From Byssothecium circinans (Eukaryota > Ascomycota > Dothideomycetes > Pleosporales > Massarinaceae): 64,000 nt of DNA. This document shows positions 1 through 10,723 of the stretch, piece after piece. The notes under the pieces were generated by a model. It was not told where the DNA came from. It worked only from the letters and a program-made list of their open reading frames with translations, and made no database searches. The position numbers and the translations under genes are program-made. The stretch covers positions 84,655 through 148,654 of the forward strand of contig ML977004.1 of NCBI GenBank assembly GCA_010015675.1. Reading direction: 5' to 3'. The number at the start of each line of letters is the position of its first letter. The stretch's first letter is position 1.

Positions 1-1764
1 CAACTTACGGCGCTGCTCCATCTGATACTCCCTCGACATAAGGCGGCTGCATACCTCTTCTGCAGCTTTCCAAGCGTTGTAATCTTCTTGTGCGCTAGTC
101 AAAGTGAATTTGATGCGGGTGGCTTCCTTGAGCTTCGCGGCATGGGCTATTTTGCGAGCCTCCTCTTTGATCCATGCCTCGCGGGTATCCTTGCGCGCGT
201 CGAGGCGCTCGCGGTTCGCTTGAGTTTGGGGAACGGGGTGCAACGGCGGCGGAGGGATCGGGAGGTCGGCCCTGCCGATAGGTTGGCCGGTGAAATCTCC
301 TTGACTGAATCGGGGAACAGGTGAGGGTCCTACAAAGTTCGGACCTCCAAAGGGGTGTGAACCAGCAAATCTGTCGTTGGAGTTCGGACCTCCGGCGGAC
401 TGTGGGCCAGTAGGAGTGCGGCCAACAGGTAGATCTCCTATGAACTGCAGGCTAGGCATTCCCGAGACATATGAACCGGCAGCAGCCATGTTGTTGTTCA
501 ATGGCATGCCTCCTACGAACTGTGGACTACCCGCAGCACCGTTGAACGGGGAACCTGCCATGAAACGCGGAGTAGCAGCGGGAGTTCCGTTGAAATGCAG
601 ACCTTGTGTGTTTTGCGGACCATTTGACGTGCTGGTGATTGGCGAGCCTGTCATGAAGTGTGGCCTCCTTGGTGCAGCAGTGAAGCCATGGCCGATATAC
701 TGTGAACCGGGCGACAGGTCTTTGGCTGTAGAGTGGATCGAATGCTGCTCGAAAGGTTGCGGCATCTGGGCTGCAGATCCGATGGGAGTACTGGCGGAAG
801 TGTCAAATCGGGTGCTTGGACGCTCCACAAACGGGTCGGCAGCGAAAGGGGAATTATGTCCTATGTACTGCTGGAATCCTTGAGGCCGGTTAGAAGTGTA
901 AGCAGAGGAAATGGCCTCGGAACTAGGGGTGGGAGGATCTTCGCGCTCTGCAAACGGGTCGTCTCGGTCAGTCGTAATCACCTTTGACGTTACGTCTTGC
1001 GAGAACAAGGCGCCTGAACGAACGGGGGTATTGTACATCGTGGGCCCAGGTGAACCTAACTGCTCGTCGAAAGGTGGTGTTTTCGGAAGACAGGAACTCT
1101 TGTTCTGAGAGCGCGGCGTAGGCAGAGGGCTCGAGGCGTTGCTCGGCATGGGGGATGTTCGTGATAGCTGGTTGGGGAGAGAACCGTAGTTGTTGCCCCG
1201 GTGATCGTGTGCAGACGGCATCAGCAGAAGGTTCTCGGGGCTTTCGTGCCGCGCAGATTTTGTAGGTACTAAACCAGAGGCGTCAGCTGCGAGATCGTCA
1301 ACGGCAAATCCAGGTCCTAGTGGCGAGGGCACCGGGGGGATCCAGGTGGGAGTCTGCATCCTTCGGTGACCGCGCTTGAATTCTGTGCTAGATTTTGGAG
1401 AGGTGACATTAGAAGGTGAAGCGAGAAGAACAAATGGTGCAGTGAACGCGGTTTGTGCCCCGCGGACACCGTCGTCTTGTGAGTGCACTTTGGTGTCGGG
1501 TGAAAACGAAACCCTCTTCGCGCTCTTGACACCGAGCGACAACTCTGACGAGGAGTTGTTTGGCGTAGACGCCGGCGATTTCAAGGCTGATTGCAACGGT
1601 GTGCGTTGCGCGGGCACTTCTGTCTTCGAGACACTCATGCCTGGCGAAGCCTTGACGAGAGGCTGCTCTTGCATGACGGATTCTTCTTCTTCTGACCCTC
1701 GTGAAGGATATTGGTTTGGCGGATTTCCCGCCTGCGCGTTCTGTTTGGGGCTCATTTTCGGCAT
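1..1764 (-). CDS. Ser/Pro-rich protein of unknown function (3' part outside window)
   Basis: An unbroken minus-strand frame of 588 codons runs from an ATG at 1764 to the window edge; I checked every in-frame triplet and found no stop. An in-frame stop lies three codons upstream of the ATG, so the start is well fixed. The N-terminal 480 or so residues are low-complexity Ser/Pro/Gly/Asn-rich with repeated FxxGxP-type phrases. The last 80 visible residues turn into a charged helix rich in Lys, Glu and Arg. A KRVSF stretch at residues 83-87 fits the RVxF docking motif for protein phosphatase 1. A GTAAGT on the minus strand at positions 8-3 could be a splice donor, so the coding exon may end at position 9. 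I do not recognise the family. It looks like a disordered regulatory or scaffold protein, which is inference only. Confidence 0.7.
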   Translation of the reverse strand, partial: MPKMSPKQNAQAGNPPNQYPSRGSEEEESVMQEQPLVKASPGMSVSKTEVPAQRTPLQSALKSPASTPNNSSSELSLGVKSAKRVSFSPDTKVHSQDDGVRGAQTAFTAPFVLLASPSNVTSPKSSTEFKRGHRRMQTPTWIPPVPSPLGPGFAVDDLAADASGLVPTKSARHESPENLLLMPSAHDHRGNNYGSLPNQLSRTSPMPSNASSPLPTPRSQNKSSCLPKTPPFDEQLGSPGPTMYNTPVRSGALFSQDVTSKVITTDRDDPFAEREDPPTPSSEAISSAYTSNRPQGFQQYIGHNSPFAADPFVERPSTRFDTSASTPIGSAAQMPQPFEQHSIHSTAKDLSPGSQYIGHGFTAAPRRPHFMTGSPITSTSNGPQNTQGLHFNGTPAATPRFMAGSPFNGAAGSPQFVGGMPLNNNMAAAGSYVSGMPSLQFIGDLPVGRTPTGPQSAGGPNSNDRFAGSHPFGGPNFVGPSPVPRFSQGDFTGQPIGRADLPIPPPPLHPVPQTQANRERLDARKDTREAWIKEEARKIAHAAKLKEATRIKFTLTSAQEDYNAWKAAEEVCSRLMSREYQMEQRRKL

Positions 1765-2090
1765 GTATTGCTATGCGCGGTTGGTGATGAAGGTGTGTGT
1801 TTTGGTAAGGAAATGAGGCGCGCGGTTGAGGTAAACAACAGGTACGGCAAGAACAATTTCTTGGAGGAACAACCACTCGCTGGAGCCAAATTATCGGTTC
1901 CTGTGATACCGTCATCGAAAGATGAAACATGGGATCCGAAGACCGTTTGTCGAATGCATAGTACAATTTCGGCGGTACGATACACCTTGAACGATGGAAA
2001 GCTTTACGAACTGTAAGTTCAACCCAGATGAAATCTCAAGCCAATTTAGCAGCCCTGGAGACACTCGCATGTGTTGATATGTTGTTGTTC

Positions 2091-3313
2091 TCATCGCAAA
2101 TCTTCTTCGTCGACATGCTCCCCTCGCCGACTCGCCAGGTATACTCTTCCACTCTCGTAAACTCCCAAATACAACCCGCTGCCCACAAACGTCCACACGC
2201 CCCTGAGAGCTCCACCTCTCCACAGCCCCAGCACACCCTTCTCTTTGACGATCTCCCGCCCGATTCTCCACGCACTCCTTTTACCTTTCTTCTCAGGACT
2301 GAGTAGTGGGTTTCGATCTCTGGCCATGCTCTTCATCGTGTCCTTCGACGACTCCACCCTCTTTCCAAATGCATCCACCAATCCGTTAGAACTTCCTTTT
2401 GGACTACTTTGCTCCCTCGAAGCTTCGTTGACGGCATCGTCAGCAGCAGATAGCATAATTCTCGTCTTCACGACATCAACCGGGGTAGTGAGCACTGCCG
2501 CCACAGTCCCAGCCGTACCAGCACTTACAGCCGTGATCATACCGCTCTCAAAGATCGTACCTGTCATCTTCCCTCGAGTGTTCCTGGATGCCTTGATCGC
2601 CTCTTTCAGTCTCTCGAACATGGGGAATTGAAGTGCCGTAAATGGCAGGTTGCGTCCTGCTAACGCTGCGTAGCCCCGCCAGAGCGCTAAAGGATTCGAC
2701 TTAAACTTTGTGAGGGTTTGGACCGTGGCATTCGTTGATGATCCAGATTGCACCATTTGAGCATTTTGCTTAATAACTTCTGCTGGGGTCAAGATGGCGC
2801 AGGATACCAGCTCAGCGATAGAAGAGGCGGATGCATGGATGACCGGTGTTGGAATTAAACCATCTGGCCGTGCTGAAGTGGATGGATTGATATGTGCGAA
2901 GAGGGCTTTGGTCCTCTCATACGTAGTGAAGAATGCTCCTGCTACTACAAGTTAGTTTTGATAGCGGAATAGGCCCCTTCACGTAACTGAAGACTCGGAA
3001 GGGGTGTCGAAGATGGGTATTACATGAGGGCAAAGTTGCTATGATGACGCTTCCAACTCCTTGATACAAGCCGCGGAACAATGAAGGATTTAGCTTCTGT
3101 GTTGCAGCGTTTGTATAGAACCGAGCATAGTTGGGAGACTGGATGCGTGTTTTGAGCGTATCTAAAGGATACACAAGCAGATCAACAGTAAAAGCTGCGA
3201 CAGCCCCGGCCTAGGTAAAGCATCAGTCTATGACAATCAAGACAGATTGACGAGAATCGATCATATGGGTGTAAGCTTACAAGAAGGATGTCGGTGTTCG
3301 TGTTACCGGACAT
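2091..3313 (-). CDS. PET8: Mitochondrial carrier, S-adenosylmethionine carrier-like (Pet8/SLC25A26 group)
   Basis: Three exons: 3313-3281, 3210-3024 and 2941-2091; phases join exactly to give 356 residues. The protein starts MSGNTNTDILLAGAVAAF and carries the three carrier-family repeats with signatures PLDTLKTRIQ, PAEVIKQNAQ and PVDVVKTRIM. The second signature with Glu and Lys-Gln, and the short first loop, are typical of the S-adenosylmethionine carrier that brings SAM into the mitochondrial matrix in exchange for S-adenosylhomocysteine. It is longer than yeast Pet8 (about 284) because of a Ser-rich insert of roughly 60 residues before the last repeat. Introns have GTAAGC and GTAATA donors, and the 3' intron has a CTAAC branch site. 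Substrate assignment rests on family resemblance only; a neighbouring carrier subfamily is possible. Confidence 0.8.
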
Positions 3314-3644
3314 GAAGGACGTGAGGCGTGAATGATGAGGTGAAGGCTGGCACAATCATCGTGGCGGCAGCCGCGCCTGGTCCGAGGTTCGGCGCTAAGG
3401 AATCCTAAAGAGCGACGTCATTGACAGTGTTCGTAAAAAAGCTATGACATCTGTGTACGTACTTAGGCAAATATAGAATGCGCTTTCACACATTTGATTG
3501 TTTCGGAAGTCACGGTAAGCCTGGTGGAGATCGTGTCTTGTCTGATGCAGGACTCCAAGGCGTAAAAGTACTCGCAAGCTCATACAACTCTCCGAGAAAC
3601 AAACCTCGCCGGAAATCTCCCAACACCAAAAAAACTTTAATTAA

Positions 3645-4295
3645 TCAATCACTCCTCCTCTCCCCTCTAAAGCTAACCCAAAAATCCGGCCGATTAACCA
3701 CCTCATCCCCTCTCAACTCCTCATACGCGTCCCTCAACCCAGCAACTTCCCGATACCTGACCTCTCTAACACCAACCTCAATTTCTCTATCCAGCCATTC
3801 AATCCGCTCTCTCAATCCCCTCAAGCCATCTCTATACTGCACCAAACGCTGCGGTAATCCTTGCCCGCCCACAAGCGCCAGTATCCCCGTGACGACGCCG
3901 TTGAGAGCTCCAAACACCGCGATCGCGATATGGTGGTTTGCGGGTACCGAGGCGAGGAGAATGAGTAGGGCGGAGATTAGAAGCTGGACGATTAGCCCAC
4001 CGTACTGCGTTGTGGTATAGAGGCGGTATTGTTGTGTTGCACGGCGTTCCTGCTGCAGGATGTTTGGGTAGATACCGATATTTGTTTCCGGATCGGAGAG
4101 GGGATGGTAATTTGGGCGGAGGGAAGCGGGCCACCAGCGCGGCAAATGGGAAGGCGTTGCCGGAAGAGAAGGGTTCTTGTTACTCGGGAGGCCGACGAGA
4201 TTGCGGAAATGGTCGAGGGAGATCTTTGTGTCGAGATAGGTTGTCGTCGCACTGTTTGTTGGACTGGACGCGCGATTAGGTGTCGCGGAAGACAT
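3645..4295 (-). CDS. SLATT-domain two-transmembrane protein (fungal SLATT family)
   Basis: Single exon, 216 residues from ATG 4295, which has a good context (GCCGCAATG). The frame stays open upstream to 4430 but only with a GTG, so I take 4295. After a polar N-terminus there is a Trp/Pro-rich segment and a QQERRATQQYRLY helix. Two adjacent membrane helices follow (about residues 96-116 and 120-141, with the ANHHIAIAVFGALNG turn), then a conserved GQGLPQRLVQYRDGLR helix and a charged C-terminal helix. This is the layout of the fungal SLATT family (SMODS- and SLOG-associating 2TM). Bacterial relatives are predicted membrane effectors in nucleotide-signalled immunity. The fungal role is unknown, and no SMODS or SLOG gene lies beside it here. 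Confidence 0.75.
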   Translation of the reverse strand: MSSATPNRASSPTNSATTTYLDTKISLDHFRNLVGLPSNKNPSLPATPSHLPRWWPASLRPNYHPLSDPETNIGIYPNILQQERRATQQYRLYTTTQYGGLIVQLLISALLILLASVPANHHIAIAVFGALNGVVTGILALVGGQGLPQRLVQYRDGLRGLRERIEWLDREIEVGVREVRYREVAGLRDAYEELRGDEVVNRPDFWVSFRGERRSD

Positions 4296-5488
4296 TGCGG
4301 CGACCGCAAAGGTTGTCGATTTTGATGCGTGAGATGCTATGGTGGATATTGAACAAAAGAAATTGAGAAGAAAGTAAGCCTTCAGCGGCTGGAGCTGAAG
4401 AAATGATAAAGAGGTAGGAGGGATGGACACGTCAGACAGGCCTATTTTGTCACAATGCCGGGTGTGGTTGATTTATTATATTTTGATAGGCCCATAGTCG
4501 TGCAATCCCACGCAGACCCTGGAGTTGTTCATGAAGGAATACGACCCTGCATGAGGGGTGTTGATAGGCGAGCGGAATTGCTGTGCTGTGCTTGACCTGG
4601 CGGCTATGCAGGTCCCCCTGGTCTTGAACAACAAGACGAGGCTGTTGGATGAACGGTGGCCATCAAACAACTAACTCAAAGGCAGGAGTTCTTCCAGCAA
4701 TTCAACTTACAATGCAAGCCCCAAAATCCTAATGCTAGTTGGTTTTCAATTACGCACGTCTCGTTCATTTCGTATCTGCAGTTCCTGGGTCTGGATAAGA
4801 CACCAGCATGAATGCAGTGCCCATTGAACTGATTTCTTTGTTTCTAGCGTGTTGGATATCAATCCCCATATTTTTCAAAGACCTGTATGTCAGCCTGCTA
4901 TCAACATAATCAGGTCCTGAGAGATGCAACAGCTTCTTTGTAAACACCACTGCCGACACTCCGACGTAAACTATCATTAATGAAAACATGCGTCAGTCAA
5001 GTCGGAACAGTGAGTCCATTCGTATTTATAAATCAGTGTTGTAGATGTCGAAAGACCATAGTTGGCCTGCGATATCAACCTCCAAGCTTTAAGTAGGAAA
5101 GTATTCCTTGCCAAATGAAACCTCTTGAGTAGAAAAGTGAACAATCAACTAAAGCGACAAGGCTCAAAAGTGTGAGCTGGTAGCATAATGAAAATGTTCA
5201 GTGAGGTTTAGTGGAGCGTGCGAAGTTGATGAAGTTTGGTTGTTTGACTCCTGATTAGAGTGTGAGAATATCCCCTCATATGCCCAAGTAAAGAACGACC
5301 CGAGGAGAGAAGTATCGGAAGTGAATCGAATGAGTCCAATGGAACATGCATGATTGAAGTAGATTGAAAGGAAAAAGTCGCATCACAATCTCCTACTTAA
5401 CCGTCACCTCCTCTATTCCACATGCGCAATCGGCAGCCAGTCCAAGCTTCGCCCACCCCATTATCGTACCACTGTGGTCTTCACCTCC
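4296..5488. other. Intergenic, no gene seen
   Basis: Short open frames (60-75 codons) occur, including a hydrophobic one at 4765-4989 on the minus strand, but none has family resemblance or a convincing start. The right part is the 3' flank of the ATPase inhibitor-like gene. Confidence 0.6.
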
Positions 5489-5995
5489 TCACAACTTCTT
5501 CCCAGCGATCTTCGTAGCCTCTTCTTGCAGCTTCTTGATCGTCTCCTCAGATGACTCCGCTTCGCCCCGATCCGCCTTGACCTATACCACACCATTAGCC
5601 TCTCCACATAACCATCAGAAACGGACCAACTCATACAATACTCTCACTGTCCGAAGCCAAGCCTTCCTCCCAGTGTCCCTTGCCCTCCTTCTGCTTTTTC
5701 AGCAAGTCCTGCTTCTTCTCCTCGACTTCATCAGCACGGCCTTCGTGGTCTGTGTGATTGTCAGTATTTCCCCAACATCATCGCCTGAAGTGCCTCTTTC
5801 ATTCGTCTCGGTTCTCGTCCTGAGAGAGGAAGAGAGCCGTGCGTGCGATGGCCACGGCAACTAGAGGTGAAACTCACGCAGCGTCGATTCCTTCCCAGCA
5901 GCGCGTACTACCGAGCTATGGAACCCAGCGCGCTGGGCAATGCCATACGAGACGCGAGGTGCACGGCGAGTGACTAGAGCACGGAACGCTGCCAT
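5489..5995 (-). CDS. Mitochondrial ATPase inhibitor-like protein (IATP/IF1 type)
   Basis: Three small exons, 5995-5878, 5749-5637 and 5581-5489, give 107 residues. No single long frame marks this gene; it appears only after splicing. Residues 1-30 (MAAFRALVTRRAPRVSYGIA...) are Arg-rich without acidic residues, a clear matrix-targeting presequence. The mature part is a highly charged helix with QDLLKKQKEGKGHWEE and SDSESIVKADRGE blocks, ending in KIAGKKL. This matches fungal proteins annotated as F1F0-ATPase inhibitors of the IATP family, which block ATP hydrolysis by ATP synthase when the membrane potential falls. It lacks the classic yeast Inh1 core, so it may be a divergent relative with another mitochondrial role. 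All introns have GT...AG ends (donors GTGAGT and GTATGA). Confidence 0.65.
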
Positions 5996-8122
5996 TGTGG
6001 ATATCGGTACGGTCGATGGGGATAGTAGGATGGGTTGAGGAGGAAGAAGGTGTTTTGGTTGTCTTTCGAGCGGGGTTTTCGCTAGAAGGTCTCGGATGCA
6101 GGCGTTAGGTTTTTCAATCGCAAGAACGGTGCCAATTGACTGTACTGTTGACGCTATGTGAGTGTAGAAAAGAGATCTAAAGCTGTGGAGGCCAAGGATT
6201 GTTACGCAAGGCTTGTGAAGCTCTGGGCTAATCCCCTCGGCCTGACGTCACTATCCTCCGGTAAGGATTACGTAACTGCACTGCACTCCCCAAGTGCTCT
6301 TCATTTCAAAGCAGTTCAGCATCAACCTCGCTGCGAGATTGAATCGGGGGAGCACTGGCTGTAAAAGGAAATAATGGTCAACTACCCATGATGTTGAGTA
6401 AATGATGGAGAAAATGGGACAGAGAAGTGGAATTGAAGGCAGCTGTGAACCGCCCGCGACATTCCAGAGCTTGAAACATCGAGAAGCCGGGGTTCGACAC
6501 TTTCGATCATTTTGTCTGACAGAGAGTTGCATGTGCAAAGCCACAAAACCGTGTTCGACCCTTGTGTAAGACTTTCAATAAATGTTTTGTGTTGGCTTCA
6601 CCATCTCCAACCGTCATGAATATGCAACACCTCAACCAAGATTGGTCACCAAGCCGGCCCGTTTTCCCACAAAGCGAAAGAGCCCCATTCCAATTCCTCC
6701 AACCCCTCCCCCTCTCTCAACTCCGGTACATACCCCGCCGACCCAAGCTTCCAGCAGGCACAGGTACCCACGCCACGACATGTCCACGCTATCCAGGCAC
6801 GAGGCTGCAACCTCGTGTCTCGGACTTGAAGTACATAAAACGTCTGCTACGGGATCGGACTTGTGACCTCAGGTCAAACATTGGGCGAGAAGATCAGGTG
6901 TTGAAGATGCGCAGGTTTGCGTTGGTCAGATGGTTGGTTTGCGACAACTCACCGAAGCCCTGCGCAGGTTCTGAAACACCGTCTCGTCTCCCGGCGGCAC
7001 CCCTCCATGCATACATCTGCGACGAGACGAGCTGCCCCGCTCGTCGCCGCAAGGCAGCTGTTTCTGTATATTGCGTGCTGGTATAACGATGTGATTTCGT
7101 ACGAGATTTTGGGAGCACATTGAGCGGAGAAAAACCGCACAGAGAGGCGTCATTGAGCAGAGTGGTAAATGGTGCGATTCCATCCTAAATGATGATGAAC
7201 TCACTGCCCTCGCATCGCTAACGATCGAGGCGTGTATGTGATGAGGAAGCAAACACCGGCCCCCAAGAGAAAGTGAAAAACAACCAAAAAGGCTAGCTAG
7301 AGCAACCAAAAGACATCCAAGAAAGAAGACTATAGATCGCTCGAACAACCCTTTTCATCGCTCATCAGGGTGTGCACACAGCAAAACTCCTCATACAATG
7401 AAGGTGGAAAAGATCAAAGGAAATATAACAAGGAGAAACACCGTATACGAGTGACGTGAATCATGCCAGCCGTATAGGTAAGAGCCACAACGCGATGCAC
7501 CCGTAACCCCATGAGCCAAATGTACCCGACCGCATTGCCCAAACACACACAAACACCACTGCTTGCCGACAATAAACTTTACCGCGCCGTATTGGTATAC
7601 CAGGCTTTATGATCCGAATCCCACCACCAGCCGAACACAAAGGAAATCTACCCGTTGGAGGTACGAAGGCCGGGTGAACAATAAGTTTAAGACAGCTAAA
7701 CGCTACAGAACACCGCGAACTGTAGCCGAAGATTTTCTTGAAAAATATCGATGATAAAAAAGAACCAGAAGATGCGAAGACCCAGTATAACACCGATAAT
7801 TGCAGTATTGTCGCCGTGAATGCCGTAAAAGTGCTGGAAGACATGAGACCGAAGGCGTTCTATCCAAAATGAGGTTGTTTCGCTACATGTGCAACGCCGT
7901 TGCCCGTTCCGAGTGGTATACCCAACATGTCGAATGAGATATCGTAGATTTGTACAGGGGGAATCGATAGTATGGACGTATGATCCTCCGGAGGATATCA
8001 GGAAGAAGAGAATTAGATTCGGTAATGACATACTTTTCAGCATGTAAGGGTAGCCACTAGTCAGTAACGAAGCACGCCGCAATGCCATTTGAATGAACGC
8101 TCAGCCTCGCGCCTACACACAG
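5996..8122. other. Intergenic 2.1 kb, no gene seen
   Basis: Contains only short frames on both strands (the longest, 6562-7086, is Pro-rich without family resemblance). It includes the promoter of the ATPase inhibitor-like gene and the 3' flank of the next minus-strand gene. No RNA gene was recognised; a GGTTCGA-like box near 6484 has no matching cloverleaf. Confidence 0.5.
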
Positions 8123-8779
8123 TTACCAGCGACGATACTGCTGCTGCATCTGTCGGTTGGGCGACACGGAGGGTGGCGGGCTGGCAACAGCGCGTGTAGA
8201 AGGATCAACGATGGGAATGGCATTGCGGGTTCGCTGGGCTAGTGGCTGGTGAAGCTTTGGCTGGGAGGAGTTGTTGGACTGGAAGTTTGCTGGGGTGTAC
8301 GGATTAGGTGCCGAGGATAGAACAAAGGAAGGCGTTGGTTGGAGTTGGTGCTGGAGAGGAGACTGTTCAGGAGACCCGCTCGACAGTGATGAGCGATCCG
8401 AGCCAGAAGAGTGTATGGAATGGAGCTGTTCGTCATGGGTCAGCGCATGTTGCGATGATAGGGCCGAGTGGCAAATATCTCGGTGCGGCAGCGGCAGCGT
8501 CATTTGACTTACATCATCCTCGGTGAGCAGGTGAAAAGGGCAGAAGAGTTCGTCATCCTCGAAGTCGAACGACCTCGCGGCCTCGAAATCGCGACGGAAA
8601 GCGATGAGGGTTGGCGGCTCTACGACAAACTCCTTGGGCGTACGCACTTGACGAAACTGCTTGTGCTGCTGCGACGCCGACATCCGGGGTGCCCTCCGTG
8701 ATCGGCCGCCATGGTGATTGTTGTTGTGGGAGTGAGGGTTGAGGTGCGGAGCGTGATGCTGGCCACCGTAGCTGAACAT
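8123..8779 (-). CDS. Conserved fungal protein of unknown function
   Basis: The frame 8779-8123 is open throughout (218 codons), but an 87 nt stretch at 8512-8426 has a strict GTAAGT donor, a GCTGACC branch site and a CAG acceptor, so I read it as a three-multiple intron without stops. Spliced product: 189 residues. The N-terminus is His/Asn-rich. The core has KEFVVEPPTLIAFRRDFEAARSF followed by FDFEDDELFCPFHLLTEDD joined to LHSIHSSGSDRSS. The rest is Ser/Pro/Gln-rich. The Phe/Asp/Glu block around the exon junction looks like the conserved heart of the protein, perhaps a short binding motif. No domain is recognised. Confidence 0.65.
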   Translation of the reverse strand: MFSYGGQHHAPHLNPHSHNNNHHGGRSRRAPRMSASQQHKQFRQVRTPKEFVVEPPTLIAFRRDFEAARSFDFEDDELFCPFHLLTEDDVSQMTLPLPHRDICHSALSSQHALTHDEQLHSIHSSGSDRSSLSSGSPEQSPLQHQLQPTPSFVLSSAPNPYTPANFQSNNSSQPKLHQPLAQRTRNAIPIVDPSTRAVASPPPSVSPNRQMQQQYRRW

Positions 8780-10723
8780 TATTGCAAGTCTATCGAGGGG
8801 TATGGGTGAAGTGGGATGGATGGGGGAGCTGAGGGTGGGAGCGGTGTGGAGGAATGCGGCCGATCAAAACAAAGAAGGGGTCGGCTGTCGGATGGGGCGG
8901 TAATAGCGGCAGGTGCGATGGGTGGCGAGAGAAGGGTGAGAGCGTTGAAGGATTATAATGGTTGCGAGAACAGTCGAAGAGGTTGAAGTAGAGGAAAGTA
9001 GCGGTACAGTTCGTTCTCGAGGGTTGCGGGAAGGCGGGCGAAGGAAAGCAGTAGAGAGGGAACCACGCATTCTTGAGCTGCACCTGTGCGTGGGCTGGGT
9101 GGCAGGAGGCATGCGCTGATTGGCTGGGCGCGGTGGCAAAGACCCACCCAGCGCTAGCTGTTGGCAGCCTAGTGCCAGGGCTAAGAGCACTCCCCGGGCC
9201 GAGTGTCTGCAGGCTCGTCTCCCCGTGCACACTGGCACTGCAGAGTGAGGGTGAGATGTCCGTGGGCTCGTCAGTGGTCGGGCGATCCGCCGTCTGCTCA
9301 CTGACGCTGCTCCAGCGCTGAATGATGCCGCGCGGATCGAAGTCACTGCGTCCTCCACCTCCACCTCCACAGCGTCCGGCAATTATCGAAACTCGCCGTA
9401 TCTGTCTGCTTCTTGCTGCCGTGTTATCAGGATCGCCCACCAAATCCACTGGTCGAAAGGGGGCGAAGCCAGGAGCATGTCAAACACTTTCATGCACGCC
9501 AGCGCCTTTGGACAGGGAAGTGCTAGCGGCTGCCTCGGAGCACTGAGAGCTGGGCTGGGCTGGCATCGTGACCTCGTTGACCGCCTTCTCAATTGCACCG
9601 ACCTCTTCGTCGGTATCTATTCAGGACAGGGACGGCCCTGACCTCGCCCACTGGTCGACCGTCGCATTGCAAGCGAGAAGTGGACGGCGTCGCTCACTTT
9701 GCCATGGAGAGAGTCCGCATCTCCAGGTGCCGCCAGACTCCGAAGCGGTACCCGTCCTGTAGAGCGCGCTAAATGTAGCACAGCAGCCGCCAGCAAAGCA
9801 GGGACTCGACCCTCCAGCCACGCAGAAGACCCGGAGGCACTGCAAATCGTACCTGAAGCAGAACTAGTTGGCTGTTCTAGAAAAGCTGTGCTGGTCGAAT
9901 GAAGTCGCTCGCTGCCTTCCTCTGTCTGTATAGCAGGTACCAGGTGATAGTAGCCGCGGGGCGACGACCATCAGCGCCTGGTCGAGATGCTTCTTCTTGT
10001 GCGACTTGACGAAACATCCCACTTGAGCGTTTCCAGCGGGAGAAGATTCATAGGGCAGACCAATTGCGTGCTTGTTGAGCGCAATAATTATTAGCTTCCA
10101 TGCTCGAGCCACGATGGTTCTAAACACCTCTGGCACAAGCCAAGCTGAGGCATGAACCTTGGCCATCGCCTTGTCAAGCTGTCGACTTCAAACCACCGCG
10201 GGGTCATGGCAGCAAGCTTGTGGAGATGATGGGGCCCAATTTACATGAATAAACGCGATATCGCTTCCCTTCCCCAATCTCACCCCCCGCCAGTCAAGCC
10301 CTGTGCAGCAGTAAGCTGCATTGAGTTCTGATTTGGTGGTCAGCACCCAAATTGAGGAGCTGCACAGCTACGGCGTGAGAGCGGCGTGAGCCCTAGCTCT
10401 TGCAAATCTCTCCGATCGTCATGATCACGACTCCAGAGATGTGACATGTCGCGTCACCTCAGCATGGCGTGAACATCCTTGACTTGCCTCGTTGTGCATA
10501 GAAAGAGCCGGGTAAATAGGGAAATGCTGCGTAAACAGGTGCAGGCGGCGTGATAATGGTAGCGTGAAAGCTACCGTTATCGTTTTTGTGCCCAGAGATG
10601 ATGTTGGAGACTTGCTCACTGTGGAGAACTTCGCAGTTCCGTCCGCATCGCAGTGCTGCGGCTCGAACCGAACAGTGACGGGGTCCGAGACCTTCGGGTG
10701 CGGCCTTAGTTGATGGCCCTCCA
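8780..10723. other. Intergenic 1.9 kb, no gene seen
   Basis: GC-rich near the 8779 start (promoter and probably leader of that gene), then mixed sequence. Several overlapping frames in all phases (for example 9449-8790 minus, 219 codons) are low-complexity and unlike any family, so I call none. Confidence 0.5.

Noticed and set aside
1376..1966. Frames on both strands over the start of the first gene
   Set aside because: They are shadows of the unbroken 588-codon frame starting at 1764.
4296..4430. N-terminal extension of the SLATT protein to 4430
   Set aside because: It would start with GTG; the first ATG (4295) has a good context and begins like its relatives.
5364..5864. 166-codon plus-strand frame
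   Set aside because: Antisense to the spliced ATPase inhibitor-like gene, whose three exons join in phase.
6470..6500. GGTTCGAC box as a possible tRNA T-arm (also near 33270 and 51120)
   Set aside because: No acceptor, D or anticodon stems can be formed around any of them.
8790..9449. 219-codon minus-strand frame
   Set aside because: GC-rich, low-complexity, overlapping frames in other phases; more likely leader or promoter of the 8779 gene.
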